64,000 nucleotides of DNA from DRVV01 sp964487415 (GCA_964487415.1 CAZAPQ010000017.1:3173-67172), one strand, 5' to 3'. Positions 16,288 through 25,699 are shown, numbered from the stretch's first letter. Translations and numbers: made by a program. The notes: generated by a model from the sequence alone, not told the origin.

Positions 16288-17796
16288 TTACTTCCCCGAC
16301 GCCCGCCTTAATAGACATCTATTTATTCCTTCAATCATGGCTTCCACACTTGCTCTGACGATATCCTCATTCACTCCCCTGGCAGACACGATGTTTCCAT
16401 ATTTATCTTCAACCTTTACCATTACTTCGGCCACCGCGTCTGAACCGCCTGTCAGCGCCTCAAGGCGGTATTCACGTAACTTTACGTCTGCTAGGCTTCC
16501 TATGATTTTTTGTATGGCCTTTATCGCGGCATCCACGGGTCCTACCCCTGTCTCCGCAGCCAGATACTCCTTACCATCCACCACGAGTTTAACTGAGGCC
16601 ATTGGAACAATGTTCATTCCAGTTACCACGGCTAAATCCTTCAGTAAAACAATCTTCTTATCTTGAACAATTTCACCCATAACTGCCCTTGCTATGGCCA
16701 ACAAGTCAGCGTCAGTCACAACTTTGCCCTTGTCGCCTAGCTCTTTCACCCTTCTTACAATGGTCTTAAGCTGTTCTTTGTCGGGGTATATCCCTGACTC
16801 CTCAAGCTGTGCTTTTATGCCATGTTTTCCGGCAAGCTTACCTGCTTCAAGCCTTCTTTTCTGCCCTACAAGTTCAGGATTTATAGGCTCAAAGGTTTGC
16901 GGCTCAACAACTACTCCCCGAGTGTGCACGCCAGATTTATGAGAAAAAGCATTTTCACCCACAATTGCCTTGTTAGGCGGTATTGGTATTCCCGTGAGCC
17001 TTGAAACAAGCTTAGAGGTGCTGTAAAGTAAGCGTGTATTGATCCTAGTTTCATATTTATACAAGGCTTGAAGGGACATTACGACCTCTTCTAGAGAGGC
17101 ATTCCCAGCCCTTTCGCCTATTCCATTCACGGTAACATGAACTTGGGTAGCGCCAGCTTCAACGGCAGCCAAGGAATTAGCAACGGCCATCCCGAAGTCG
17201 TCGTGGCAATGAACGCTTATTGGAACGTGTACTAAATCTTTTATCTCCGCTATGAGTTTCTTCATGGCTGTAGGAAACATAACTCCAACCGTGTCGGGAA
17301 TATTAATTCTATCGGCTCCTGCGTCTTCGGCGGCCTTGCATAGCCTTTTTAGGAAATCGAGGTTCGCTCTCGTTGCATCCATTGGCGAGAACTCGCATAT
17401 AAAACCATGATCTTTTATATACTGAACGGCGTCAATGGCGGCTTGAATTACCTGTTCATGGGTCATATTTAGGGCATGCTTGATTTGAACATCAGAAGCT
17501 GAAACAAAAGTGTGCACAGAATCTACATCGCATTGAATTGCAGCGTCTATATCCTCGCGTATGGTCCTTGCGAGGGCGCATATTTCGGCCTTCAGCCCCG
17601 CTTTAGCTATTTCCTTTACCGCAGCCTTTTCACCCTCTGAAGACATTGGGGAACCGGCTTCAATGGCATCTACTCCCAGCACATCAAGCTGGCGGGCGAT
17701 CTCAAGTTTCTCCTCTATACTTAGAGACACACCTGGCGTTTGCTCTCCATCTCGAAGGGTTGTATCAAAAATGCGTATGTACGTCATTAAACTCAT
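16288..17796 (-). CDS. leuA: 2-isopropylmalate synthase family enzyme (LeuA-like)
   Basis: This 502-aa protein belongs to the DRE-TIM condensing enzymes with a C-terminal LeuA dimer/allosteric domain. Visible are FDTTLRDGEQTPGV at the N-terminus, the metal-binding HCHDDFGMA and GERAGNASLEEV. The middle resembles archaeal LeuA (GADRINIPDTVGV). The motif FSHKSGVHT carries HK-GVHT, which I associate with homocitrate synthases, where most LeuA/CimA proteins have HESGIH. It follows leuB in a leuCDB-leuA order, so 2-isopropylmalate synthase is the first choice. The start is ATG 17796, or ATG 17787, which is better spaced from GGGGT. Confidence 0.82.
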   Translation of the reverse strand: MSLMTYIRIFDTTLRDGEQTPGVSLSIEEKLEIARQLDVLGVDAIEAGSPMSSEGEKAAVKEIAKAGLKAEICALARTIREDIDAAIQCDVDSVHTFVSASDVQIKHALNMTHEQVIQAAIDAVQYIKDHGFICEFSPMDATRANLDFLKRLCKAAEDAGADRINIPDTVGVMFPTAMKKLIAEIKDLVHVPISVHCHDDFGMAVANSLAAVEAGATQVHVTVNGIGERAGNASLEEVVMSLQALYKYETRINTRLLYSTSKLVSRLTGIPIPPNKAIVGENAFSHKSGVHTRGVVVEPQTFEPINPELVGQKRRLEAGKLAGKHGIKAQLEESGIYPDKEQLKTIVRRVKELGDKGKVVTDADLLAIARAVMGEIVQDKKIVLLKDLAVVTGMNIVPMASVKLVVDGKEYLAAETGVGPVDAAIKAIQKIIGSLADVKLREYRLEALTGGSDAVAEVMVKVEDKYGNIVSARGVNEDIVRASVEAMIEGINRCLLRRASGK

Positions 17797-17802
17797 ACCC
17801 CT

Positions 17803-18852
17803 TTAAAGCAGCTTTTTAGCTTGCATTCTAAGGATTTCCTCAGCTATGGCTTCACCCATCTCGATAGTTGTGGCCTTACCGCCGAAATCTGGAACCACCT
17901 TATCGGAATGCAAAGTCTTAACAACAGCATCTTCAACAGCTTTAGCGGATAATATACATCTCGGATCATTGTATCTTTCGCCCAACCATTCAAGCATCAT
18001 TTTAGCCGCCAGTATCATGGAGCAAGGATTTGCGGTTTGCTTTCCGGCTCTTGTAGGGGCGGAACCATGAATAGGTTCAAAGATTGCATAGTTGTCGCCT
18101 ATATTTGCTCCTGGGGCCATACCCAGCCCTCCAACAAGTTGGGCAGCCTCATCTGAGAGAATGTCGCCGAACATGTTAGTGGTCACTATCACATCGTAGT
18201 CTTGCGGGGACTTTATCAAGCGCATTGAAGCTGCGTCTACGTATTGCTCCTCAAAGGTTATGTCAGGATATTGTTTTGCCACCTCCCTACACACAGCTGC
18301 AAAGAGGCCGCATGTTAAACGCATAACATTCGCCTTATGAATTGCCGTCACTTTCTTCTTCTTGTTTCGTCTCCTACAAATCTCAAAAGCCATTCTAGCG
18401 ATACGCTCCGACCCCCTTCTGGTTATTACACGTAAACAGATAGCTGTATTCCCATCAAGAGAAAACTCTAATCCTCTGTAAACATCTTCGGTATTCTCTC
18501 TTACAAATACAAAGTCTATGTCCGGTCTGATGGAGTAGGCGGGCAAATAAGCCTTTATGGGGCGTATATTTGCGTAAAGATCAAACATTAACCTTAATTT
18601 AACTATGACATCAGCAGCAGTTTCACCCACGGGACCCTTTAAACATGCATGAGAGTTCTTTATCGCTTGCATGGTTTCATCTGGGAGGGCGACGCCTCTT
18701 TTTTTGAAGCACTCATCCCCCGCTTCTGCTTGAACGATGTCAAGTTTTAAATTAGCCTTTTCTTGAACGGCATCTAAAACTTTCAAAGTCGCGTCTGTTA
18801 ACTCCGGGCCTATACCATCGCCTGGGATAACAACTATCTTATAAGAGCTCAT
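17803..18852 (-). CDS. leuB: 3-isopropylmalate dehydrogenase
   Basis: This 349-aa member of the isocitrate/isopropylmalate dehydrogenase family shows VIPGDGIGPEL at the N-terminus, the RENTEDVYRGLE substrate loop, AIHKANVMR, the metal-binding DAASM and NMFGDILSDEAA acidic clusters, and the NAD-binding GSAPTRAGK. The reaction is oxidative decarboxylation of 3-isopropylmalate. It also probably acts on erythro-3-methylmalate if the cimA-like gene supplies the isoleucine route. It overlaps leuD by four bases. A homoisocitrate dehydrogenase role is the main alternative. Confidence 0.88.
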   Translation of the reverse strand: MSSYKIVVIPGDGIGPELTDATLKVLDAVQEKANLKLDIVQAEAGDECFKKRGVALPDETMQAIKNSHACLKGPVGETAADVIVKLRLMFDLYANIRPIKAYLPAYSIRPDIDFVFVRENTEDVYRGLEFSLDGNTAICLRVITRRGSERIARMAFEICRRRNKKKKVTAIHKANVMRLTCGLFAAVCREVAKQYPDITFEEQYVDAASMRLIKSPQDYDVIVTTNMFGDILSDEAAQLVGGLGMAPGANIGDNYAIFEPIHGSAPTRAGKQTANPCSMILAAKMMLEWLGERYNDPRCILSAKAVEDAVVKTLHSDKVVPDFGGKATTIEMGEAIAEEILRMQAKKLL

Positions 18853-19343
18853 CTTCCGCTTAGCCGCCTCCTTAGATTTTCTATTAAACCTCCATCACGT
18901 AGGATCTCCATAATAAACGGCGGAAATTTAGGGAATGAAAAGATAGCATTTCTTGTCTTGTTTTGGATTAATCCTTCTTCCAAATTCACCACCAATTCAT
19001 CGCCATCATCAGCAATATTTGGGGCATCGCACTCTACAACGGGCAAGCCTATGTTTATTGCGTTTCTATAGAAAATTCTTGCCAAAGACAATGCAATCAC
19101 ACATTTAACACCTGCATGTTTTAACGCCAATGGAGCGTGCTCCCGGCTTGAACCACATCCAAAATTGTGGCCGGCTACTAGTATCACTCCATTCTTAGCC
19201 CTTGAATAGAAGTTTGGATCCAAGCCCTCCATTGCATGACGGGCAAGCTCTTCTGGATTAAGTAAAACCAAGTATTTCGCTGGAATTATGACGTCTGTGT
19301 CAATGTTGTCGCCGAACTTAACAGTTTTTCCTGAAATTATCAT
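18849..19343 (-). CDS. leuD: 3-isopropylmalate dehydratase small subunit
   Basis: This is the small swivelling subunit (164 aa) of the aconitase-family dehydratase. It carries GHNFGCGSSREHA and a substrate loop reading KYLVLL after IIPA. The YLV-type loop is what I expect for isopropylmalate-type enzymes. It follows leuC by three bases and overlaps leuB. A divergent paralogue lies at 56977-57474. Confidence 0.93.
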   Translation of the reverse strand: MIISGKTVKFGDNIDTDVIIPAKYLVLLNPEELARHAMEGLDPNFYSRAKNGVILVAGHNFGCGSSREHAPLALKHAGVKCVIALSLARIFYRNAINIGLPVVECDAPNIADDGDELVVNLEEGLIQNKTRNAIFSFPKFPPFIMEILRDGGLIENLRRRLSGR

Positions 19344-19346
19344 GTA

Positions 19347-20606
19347 TTAAACCTCCAGTTTCCTTGGGTCAGTAATCTTACCAGTTATAGCTGAGGCTGC
19401 GACAGTGGCTGGTGAGGCCAAGTAAATCTTAGCCTTTGCACTACCCATTCTTCCAATGAAGTTCCTATTTGAGGAGCTTATGCATATTTCATCAGAGGCT
19501 AGTATGCCCAAGTGTCCTCCAAGACAAGGACCACATGTTGGATTACATACCACAGCTCCCGATTCTACAAAAATTTCAATAAGGCCTTCTCTTAGGGCTT
19601 GCTGGTAAATAGTTCTGGAGGCAGGTATTACAAGAAGTCGTGTACCTCTCTTGACTTTTCGTCCCTTTAGAATTTGCGCCGCTAAACGTAAATCCTCAAT
19701 GCGCCCGTTGGTACACGAGCCAATAAATGCTTGATTAACTTCGATGCCTTCGACATCGTTCACGCTTTTAACATTATCCACAGAGTTGGGACAAGCAACA
19801 TGAGGCCCAAGACTAGTAACATCTATATTCATTATCTTTTCGTAGGAGGCGTCAGGGTCGCTTCTTAGGAATTCTGTATGCTTTAGCCCTAAATATTCTA
19901 ATGTTATTTCATCGGGTGCGATTATTCCATTTTTAGCACCCATCTCCACGGCCATATTGCAAATAGTCATTCTTCCGTCGATGCTCATTTTTTGAATCGT
20001 TGGACCTGCAAATTCTATGCTTTTATATGTTGCCCCATTAGCACCAATTTTTCCGATTATATAAAGAATCAGATCCTTCGGTGTCACAAATTTCTGGAAA
20101 TCGCCTACCACGTTTATTTTAATTGCCTCTGGAACCTTGAGCCATATTTTCCCAGTGGCAAAAACAGCTGCTGCTTCGGTGGAGCCTATGCCCGTTGCAA
20201 AGGCGCCTAGGGCTCCATAAGTGCATGTATGAGAGTCCGCCCCGACTATTAGATTACCGGGTTTCACGTAGCCCTTCTCAACCATGATTTGGTGGCAAAT
20301 TCCCTCCCCTACATCATAAAATCCTTCTATTCCCTGCTCCTTGGCAAATATTCGCAAAATTTTATGAAGTTCCGCGGCTTTCTCGGAGTTTGCGGGGGCT
20401 AAATGGTCGAGGATAATAGCTATTTTACTTGCGTCCCACACCTTTTTTACGCCAATTTTCCTAAAAGCTTCAACTGCAAGCGGTCCTGTTAGATCGTTAA
20501 CCATAACAGAATCTACTTTAGCTTCCACGATTTCCCTTGGGTATACAATCTCCCTGCCTGAGGCTTTAGCCAAAATTTTTTCGGTGATGTTCACAGCGCA
20601 AACCAC
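19347..20606 (-). CDS. leuC: 3-isopropylmalate dehydratase large subunit
   Basis: The large subunit (about 415-419 aa) holds the [4Fe-4S] cluster. GADSHTCTYGALGAFA, GSCTNGR and CNPTCGPCLGGH supply the cluster cysteines. Possible starts are GTG 20606 and GTG 20594; the latter gives the natural N-terminus MNITEKILAKASG. No clear SD is visible. It lies 15 bases after ilvC in the branched-chain operon. Confidence 0.93.
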   Translation of the reverse strand: MVCAVNITEKILAKASGREIVYPREIVEAKVDSVMVNDLTGPLAVEAFRKIGVKKVWDASKIAIILDHLAPANSEKAAELHKILRIFAKEQGIEGFYDVGEGICHQIMVEKGYVKPGNLIVGADSHTCTYGALGAFATGIGSTEAAAVFATGKIWLKVPEAIKINVVGDFQKFVTPKDLILYIIGKIGANGATYKSIEFAGPTIQKMSIDGRMTICNMAVEMGAKNGIIAPDEITLEYLGLKHTEFLRSDPDASYEKIMNIDVTSLGPHVACPNSVDNVKSVNDVEGIEVNQAFIGSCTNGRIEDLRLAAQILKGRKVKRGTRLLVIPASRTIYQQALREGLIEIFVESGAVVCNPTCGPCLGGHLGILASDEICISSSNRNFIGRMGSAKAKIYLASPATVAASAITGKITDPRKLEV

Positions 20607-20621
20607 GCTGAAATGTAAATG

Positions 20622-21611
20622 TTATCTTTCAATGCCAGCCATTTTTCTTATAAATCTACCCACTTTTTCAATTTGATGTTCCTCAATATTCTTCATCAGG
20701 GAATCCAAAACTTCCCTCGCATTGGCGCTTTTTGCCATCCATTCTTTGGCAAATTCACCACTCTGAACATCTTTGACGACTTTTTTCATGTTGTTTTTAA
20801 CATGCTCGTCGATTACTTTTGGACCAACCGTTAATCCGCCATACTTTGCAGTGTCTGAAACAGCTTTTAGCATTCCAACGAAGCCCTTCTGGTATATTAG
20901 ATCCATTATCAGCTTAGCTTCATTGCATACTTCGAAATAGGCAAGTTCAGGTTGATATCCAGCCTCAACAAGCACCTCGAAGCCCTTCTTAATTAATTCT
21001 ATCAATCCTCCGACCAAAACGGCCTGTTCGCCGACTAGATCAGTTTCGGTTTCCTCCTTAAAGGTCGTCTCTAACACTCCGGCTCTAGTACATCCAAGAC
21101 TCTTTGCAATTGCCAACGCTGTATCCAACGCTTTTCCAGATGCGTTTTGATGGACAGCCACAAGGGCGGGAACGCCAAAACCTTCAAGGTATGTTTCACG
21201 AAGTCTTGGTCCAGGGGACTTTGGGGCAACCATTATGACATCAACATGGGGCGGAGGAACTATTTGCTTGAAGTGAATGTTAAAGCCGTGGGAGAAGCAT
21301 AGGGACTTCTTATTAATCATGTAGGGAGCTATCTGACTGTTATAAACCGTTGGTTGCTCTAAATCTGGAATCAGCATATGCACTATGTCAGCTTTTTGAG
21401 CGGCCACCGATATTGGATATACTTCAAAGCCGTCTTTAACAGCCAAATCCCATGATTTGCCGCCTGGTCTCAACCCAATTATGACTTTAACACCTGAGTC
21501 TCGCATGTTCTGAGCTTGAGCTTTTCCTTGGCTGCCATAACCGATTACAGCGATGACTTTGCCTTCTAAGGGCTTTAAGGTTACATCGGCATCATAATAT
21601 ACTTTCACCAT
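20622..21611 (-). CDS. ilvC: ketol-acid reductoisomerase
   Basis: IlvC isomerises and reduces acetolactate or acetohydroxybutyrate. The dinucleotide motif GYGSQGKAQAQN and the metal-binding region (LVGEQAVLVGG, EVCNEAK) mark a class I enzyme of about 330 aa. I chose ATG 21611 because AGGTG lies 7 bases ahead and the N-terminus MVKVYYDADV is typical. It follows ilvN with no overlap. Confidence 0.96.
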   Translation of the reverse strand: MVKVYYDADVTLKPLEGKVIAVIGYGSQGKAQAQNMRDSGVKVIIGLRPGGKSWDLAVKDGFEVYPISVAAQKADIVHMLIPDLEQPTVYNSQIAPYMINKKSLCFSHGFNIHFKQIVPPPHVDVIMVAPKSPGPRLRETYLEGFGVPALVAVHQNASGKALDTALAIAKSLGCTRAGVLETTFKEETETDLVGEQAVLVGGLIELIKKGFEVLVEAGYQPELAYFEVCNEAKLIMDLIYQKGFVGMLKAVSDTAKYGGLTVGPKVIDEHVKNNMKKVVKDVQSGEFAKEWMAKSANAREVLDSLMKNIEEHQIEKVGRFIRKMAGIER

Positions 21612-21622
21612 TCTTCCGCACC

Positions 21623-22138
21623 TCATTCTATACCGTTAATTTTTATCGATTGGGGACCCCTTGACAGGGCAACTATCCCCGTTCTGGCAAGTTCCTTTAA
21701 ACCAAAGGATTGCATCAGATTGATAAACGCATCTATTTTGTTAGGGTCGCCTGTGATCTCCACTGTTAAAGTTTCATGAGAAGCGTCTACGATATGACCT
21801 CTAAATATGTCCACGTAATGGAGTACATCAGCCCTAACTTTTGAATCTGGAACATTAATTTTTACTAAGGCCAATTCCCTACCCACCGTGTTTGCTGGAT
21901 CCAAGATACTAACTTTCACAACATCTATGAGCTTCTTAAGTTGTTTTACAAGCTGTTCAACGGTCTTATCATCACCTTTTATGGTTATGGTCATTCTAGC
22001 AAGTTCTCCATTGATGGGCCCAACGGTTATGCTGTCGATGTTAAAATTTCTCCTACGGAACATGTTTGAAACACTGTAAAGCACACCTGGCCTATTTTCG
22101 ACTATGGCCGCTATTATGTGGCTTTTTTCTTCACCCAT
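21623..22138 (-). CDS. ilvN: acetolactate synthase small (regulatory) subunit
   Basis: IlvN/IlvH activates the catalytic subunit and gives valine feedback. The N-terminal ACT domain is clear (IAAIVENRPGVLYSVSNMFRRRN), and the ALS C-terminal domain follows (KINVPDSKVRADV). At 171 aa the length is normal. It starts four bases after the ilvB stop. Confidence 0.95.
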   Translation of the reverse strand: MGEEKSHIIAAIVENRPGVLYSVSNMFRRRNFNIDSITVGPINGELARMTITIKGDDKTVEQLVKQLKKLIDVVKVSILDPANTVGRELALVKINVPDSKVRADVLHYVDIFRGHIVDASHETLTVEITGDPNKIDAFINLMQSFGLKELARTGIVALSRGPQSIKINGIE

Positions 22139-22142
22139 ATAA

Positions 22143-23843
22143 TCACCCTATCAGCATTTCATTTAATCCCCTCTCCGGAGGAACCATTGGAAGAACGTCC
22201 TCCTCAGGCGACACTGGCACATCTATAACAGTGGTTACGTCGCTTTTCATGGCAGCTTTAACAGCCTTCTTAAAATCCTCAAGGCTGGCAACCCTAATGC
22301 CCTGGGCACCATAAGCCTCCGCAAGTTTAACAAAATCTGGAACCCGCCCAAGCTTAACCGCAATATATCGCCTACCATAAAAAAGTCTCTGCCACTGAGC
22401 AACCATCCCAAGCACCGAGTTATTTAAAATTATGACAATAACGGGTATTTCCTCCTCCACGGAACATGCTAACTCCTGCTCAGTCATTATGAAACTACCA
22501 TCTCCGGCAATATCCACCACTATCCTATCCGGGCACGCAACCTTAGCGCCAAGCGCCGCAGGAAAACCAAAACCCATCGTGCCTAATCCACCGGAAGTGA
22601 TGTATGTCCTCGGTCTAATCACTTGAAAGTGAAGTGCAGCCCACATTTGATTTTGGCCAACTTCGGTAGTTATTATAGCATCTTCTGGAAGTAGTTCTCT
22701 AAGAGTTCTCAACAAAACTTTTGGGCTTAAATCGGCGTTGCTGACGAAGTTTTTGGCAAATGTTTCCTTTACTTCCTTAATCCTCTTAACCCATGGCGTC
22801 TCAGTTTTTTGGGTTCTCAGATTCTCAGTTAACGCCATATGAATTGCCTTTAACGCTTTTTTGGCGTCGGCAACTATCGGCACGTCAGGTTCTATATTCT
22901 TACTTATTTCAGCAGGATCTATGTCTACGTGGATTATTTTTGCGTCCTTACAAAAAGTGTCAAGTCTACCAGTGCTTCTATCAGCAAACCTCGTACCTAC
23001 GGCAAGCAGGACGTCAGCCTCTAAAATTAGCTTGTTCGCAACAGGATTTCCATGCATCCCGATATGTCCCATCGCCAACGGATGATTTTCTGGGAAGCAG
23101 CCCTTGCCCATCAACGTGGTTGCAACGGGGGCCTGTATAAACTCGGCTAACTCAAGAAGCTCCTGGAAGGCACCGGAAATTGTAATTCCACCACCAGCCA
23201 AAATCACAGGCCTTTCAGCATTTAAAAGCAGTTCCGCAGCCTTCTTAACTTGAAGGGGATGCGGATCCGTCACGTACTTATAACCTCTAATCTTAAGCAT
23301 ACTTGAAAAGTCCATTTCCGCCGTATCCATTTGAACATCTTTTGGCAGATCCAATAGAACAGGCCCAGGTCTGCCGGTAGTTGCTATGTAGAAGGCCGTT
23401 TTAATGGCCTTCGGAATTTCAGCAGCGCTTCTGACCTGATAATTGAATTTTGTTATCGGCGTCGTTATCCCAATTATGTCTGCTTCTTGAAAAGCGTCCT
23501 TCCCTATCATGTAGGAAGAGCTTGCGCTACGGGTGCTTACCTGCCCAGTTAACGCTATAATTGGGGAGGAATCCATGTAGGCATTAGCGATTCCGGTAAC
23601 AAGGTTTGTGGCGCCTGGACCTGAAGTCGCCATGCAAACCCCTGGCCTGCCAGTAACGCGGGCATAACCATCTGCTGCGTGAGCAGCGCATTGCTCATGC
23701 CTCGACAGGATATGCCTTATATCCGAATCGTATAGGGCGTCGTAAGTGGGCATTATTGCCCCGCCGATGATACCGAATATCACCTTAACGCCTTGCTGTC
23801 TCAAAGACTCTACGAGAGCCCGGGCACCTGACATTTTAGTCAT
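22143..23843 (-). CDS. ilvB: acetolactate synthase large subunit
   Basis: IlvB (566 aa) is a ThDP/FAD enzyme that condenses pyruvate with pyruvate or 2-oxobutyrate. Visible are the catalytic glutamate in SRHEQCAAHAADGYAR, the FAD region and the ThDP motif GDGSFIMTEQE ending in NNS. The ATG at 23843 has GGAGGAG 8 bases ahead. It is the first gene of the branched-chain operon and follows a structured leader of about 150 bases. Confidence 0.96.
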   Translation of the reverse strand: MTKMSGARALVESLRQQGVKVIFGIIGGAIMPTYDALYDSDIRHILSRHEQCAAHAADGYARVTGRPGVCMATSGPGATNLVTGIANAYMDSSPIIALTGQVSTRSASSSYMIGKDAFQEADIIGITTPITKFNYQVRSAAEIPKAIKTAFYIATTGRPGPVLLDLPKDVQMDTAEMDFSSMLKIRGYKYVTDPHPLQVKKAAELLLNAERPVILAGGGITISGAFQELLELAEFIQAPVATTLMGKGCFPENHPLAMGHIGMHGNPVANKLILEADVLLAVGTRFADRSTGRLDTFCKDAKIIHVDIDPAEISKNIEPDVPIVADAKKALKAIHMALTENLRTQKTETPWVKRIKEVKETFAKNFVSNADLSPKVLLRTLRELLPEDAIITTEVGQNQMWAALHFQVIRPRTYITSGGLGTMGFGFPAALGAKVACPDRIVVDIAGDGSFIMTEQELACSVEEEIPVIVIILNNSVLGMVAQWQRLFYGRRYIAVKLGRVPDFVKLAEAYGAQGIRVASLEDFKKAVKAAMKSDVTTVIDVPVSPEEDVLPMVPPERGLNEMLIG

Positions 23844-24029
23844 CTAGCTATCTCCTCCATTTTGTAGCTAAAACAACATAATTCAGGAAGATTTGATGAG
23901 AATCGGGAGATATTGTGGATTCCTTGGATCCTTTGCAAAATCCAAGGCATTTTATACTTGGAGGAAGCGATCCCTCATCTCTATACCTCGTCGAACGACT
24001 GCTACGCATTGGAGTTTCATATTTAAAAA
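23844..24029 (-). promoter_or_regulatory. promoter and structured leader of the ilvB operon
   Basis: On the minus strand a TATA box (TTTTTAAATA, 24029-24020) predicts RNA start near 23998. In the leader, GATGAG/CTCATC (23979-23974 with 23900-23895) and ATCG/CGAT close a domain containing a perfect hairpin CCTTGGAT/ATCCAAGG (23947-23940 with 23929-23922). TCCAAG in a nine-codon ORF (23978-23952) could pair with CTTGGA instead, and TTCCTCC (23966-23960) could pair with the ilvB SD GGAGGAG. That ORF contains Leu and Val codons but no run. The rest of 23844-24077 holds nothing else I recognise. Confidence 0.45.
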
Positions 24030-24077
24030 GTTTTCGGTCTACTAATCAGTAAACAGTCTCGTAGCGCTGCCATTCAA

Positions 24078-25628
24078 TCAACCTTTCATCGAATTTTTAT
24101 TAACTGCCATGAGGGTGTTCATACCAGCGAGCATAGCCTCCACACTAGCCATAACTATGTCTTCTCTAACACCCATCGCAGTAACAATTCTATCACCCTT
24201 CCTTAAGCGCACAAAAACTTCAACCATAGCATCCGTGCCTCCAGTTATTGCCTTAACACTGTAGTGCTCTAATACTATGGGCTCCACCTCTGAAATAGCG
24301 CTTTTCACAGCATTAATTGCGGCATCAACAGGACCCACTCCTATTCCAGTCCCTATGACATGCTTTTCATTAATTTTCAACCTGACCGAAGCGGTGGGCG
24401 TCACCTTATTACCCGTAACAACAGTTATCTCTTCCAGGCGTATTGGCTTAACACTCTTTAAGCCCATAACTTCCTCAGCTATTCCCAACAAGTCTGCATC
24501 GGTTATTCTTTTCCCCCTATCACCAAGCTCCTTAACTTGGCGGAATATTCGTTCAAGCTGTTCTGGACTTGGATGTAAGCCCAAATCCTCGAGAACCGCC
24601 TTTACTCCATGAGTACCAGCATGCTTTCCTACAACCACCCTTCTCATAGCGCCCACAAGTTCTGGTGAAATTGGCTCATACGTTAATGGGTAAGATAATA
24701 CGCCATGCGCATGAATCCCTGATTCATGGGCGAAGGCATTTTCGCCGACGATCGCCTTATTGGGCTGCGGGAAAATACCGGTCAACCGGGAAACCAGCCG
24801 TGATGTGCTGTACAGGAGTTCTGTTTTTATTTTTATTTTTACATTATAGAGCATTTTTAGGGCCATGACGATCTCTTCAAGTGAGGCGTTTCCAGCCCTT
24901 TCGCCCAATCCGTTAATGGTTGCATGGACTTGATTAGCGCCGGCCATTAAGGCTGCAATCGAGTTCGCCACAGCCATTCCGAAGTCATTATGGCAGTGGG
25001 CGCTAATTGTCACGTTAGGAAATTCCTTTCTTATATCTGAGAACAGCTGGTATGCTCTTTCAGCAGTTAAAATTCCAACAGTGTCACATACGCAGATCCT
25101 GTCGGCACCTGCTGATAGTCCTACATTAAAAACTTGCTTTAGAAATTGTGTATCTGACCTTGTAGCGTCTTCAGCGGACAGCTCCACGATCAGCCCGTGA
25201 TCCTTAGCATATTCTACACATTCCTCTGCGGCTTTTAACACATCTTCCCTTGTCTTCTTAAGTTTATACTGGACGTGTATGTCGGATGTGGGTATAACAA
25301 GGTGTATGCTATCAGCTTCGCTCTCTATCACAGCATCAATATCGGACTTTACACCCCTAGAGCAGCTGCAAATTTCCGCTTTTAATCCTTCCTTGGCGAT
25401 TCTTTGGATAGCCGTCATCTCGCCATTGGAGACTGCAGCAAAGCCAGCCTCTATGACATCGACTCCAAGCTCGTCCAACTGCTTAGCAATCAAAAGTTTA
25501 CTTTCAGGGGTTAATGAAACTCCGGGGGTCTGTTCGCCGTCTCTGAGGGTGGTGTCTAGAAATCTCACATACTCTGGGAAGTTATTTAATAAAGCGATAC
25601 CCCATGTTGATTCCTCTGGATGTAGCAT
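24078..25628 (-). CDS. cimA: 2-isopropylmalate/citramalate synthase family enzyme (CimA-like)
   Basis: This DRE-TIM condensing enzyme (516 aa) shows FLDTTLRDGEQTPGV, HCHNDFGMA, GERAGNASLEE and FAHESGIHAHG, with the C-terminal LeuA allosteric domain. Its middle (HLVIPTSDIH, GLIVELSAEDATRSD) resembles methanogen citramalate synthase as I recall it, suggesting (R)-citramalate synthesis for isoleucine. A LeuA role remains possible. I chose ATG 25628, which lies at the position expected for leaderless initiation from the TATA at 25643-25653. The frame is open further upstream but would run across that promoter. It is divergent from ilvD and separate from the ilvB operon. Confidence 0.75.
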   Translation of the reverse strand: MLHPEESTWGIALLNNFPEYVRFLDTTLRDGEQTPGVSLTPESKLLIAKQLDELGVDVIEAGFAAVSNGEMTAIQRIAKEGLKAEICSCSRGVKSDIDAVIESEADSIHLVIPTSDIHVQYKLKKTREDVLKAAEECVEYAKDHGLIVELSAEDATRSDTQFLKQVFNVGLSAGADRICVCDTVGILTAERAYQLFSDIRKEFPNVTISAHCHNDFGMAVANSIAALMAGANQVHATINGLGERAGNASLEEIVMALKMLYNVKIKIKTELLYSTSRLVSRLTGIFPQPNKAIVGENAFAHESGIHAHGVLSYPLTYEPISPELVGAMRRVVVGKHAGTHGVKAVLEDLGLHPSPEQLERIFRQVKELGDRGKRITDADLLGIAEEVMGLKSVKPIRLEEITVVTGNKVTPTASVRLKINEKHVIGTGIGVGPVDAAINAVKSAISEVEPIVLEHYSVKAITGGTDAMVEVFVRLRKGDRIVTAMGVREDIVMASVEAMLAGMNTLMAVNKNSMKG

Positions 25629-25642
25629 CTCATTACAATAAA

Positions 25643-25653
25643 TTAAATATAAA
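25643..25653. promoter_or_regulatory. shared TATA region between the cimA-like gene and ilvD
   Basis: TTAAATATAAA reads as a TATA box on both strands. On the plus strand it predicts RNA start near 25675 and a leader of about 25 bases before the ilvD TTG at 25700. On the minus strand it predicts a start near 25626, essentially at the ATG 25628. Confidence 0.5.
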
Positions 25654-25699
25654 GCTTTTGGTTTCCTATCTGGTACAGATTCTGAGAGAGGCGAAAAAC

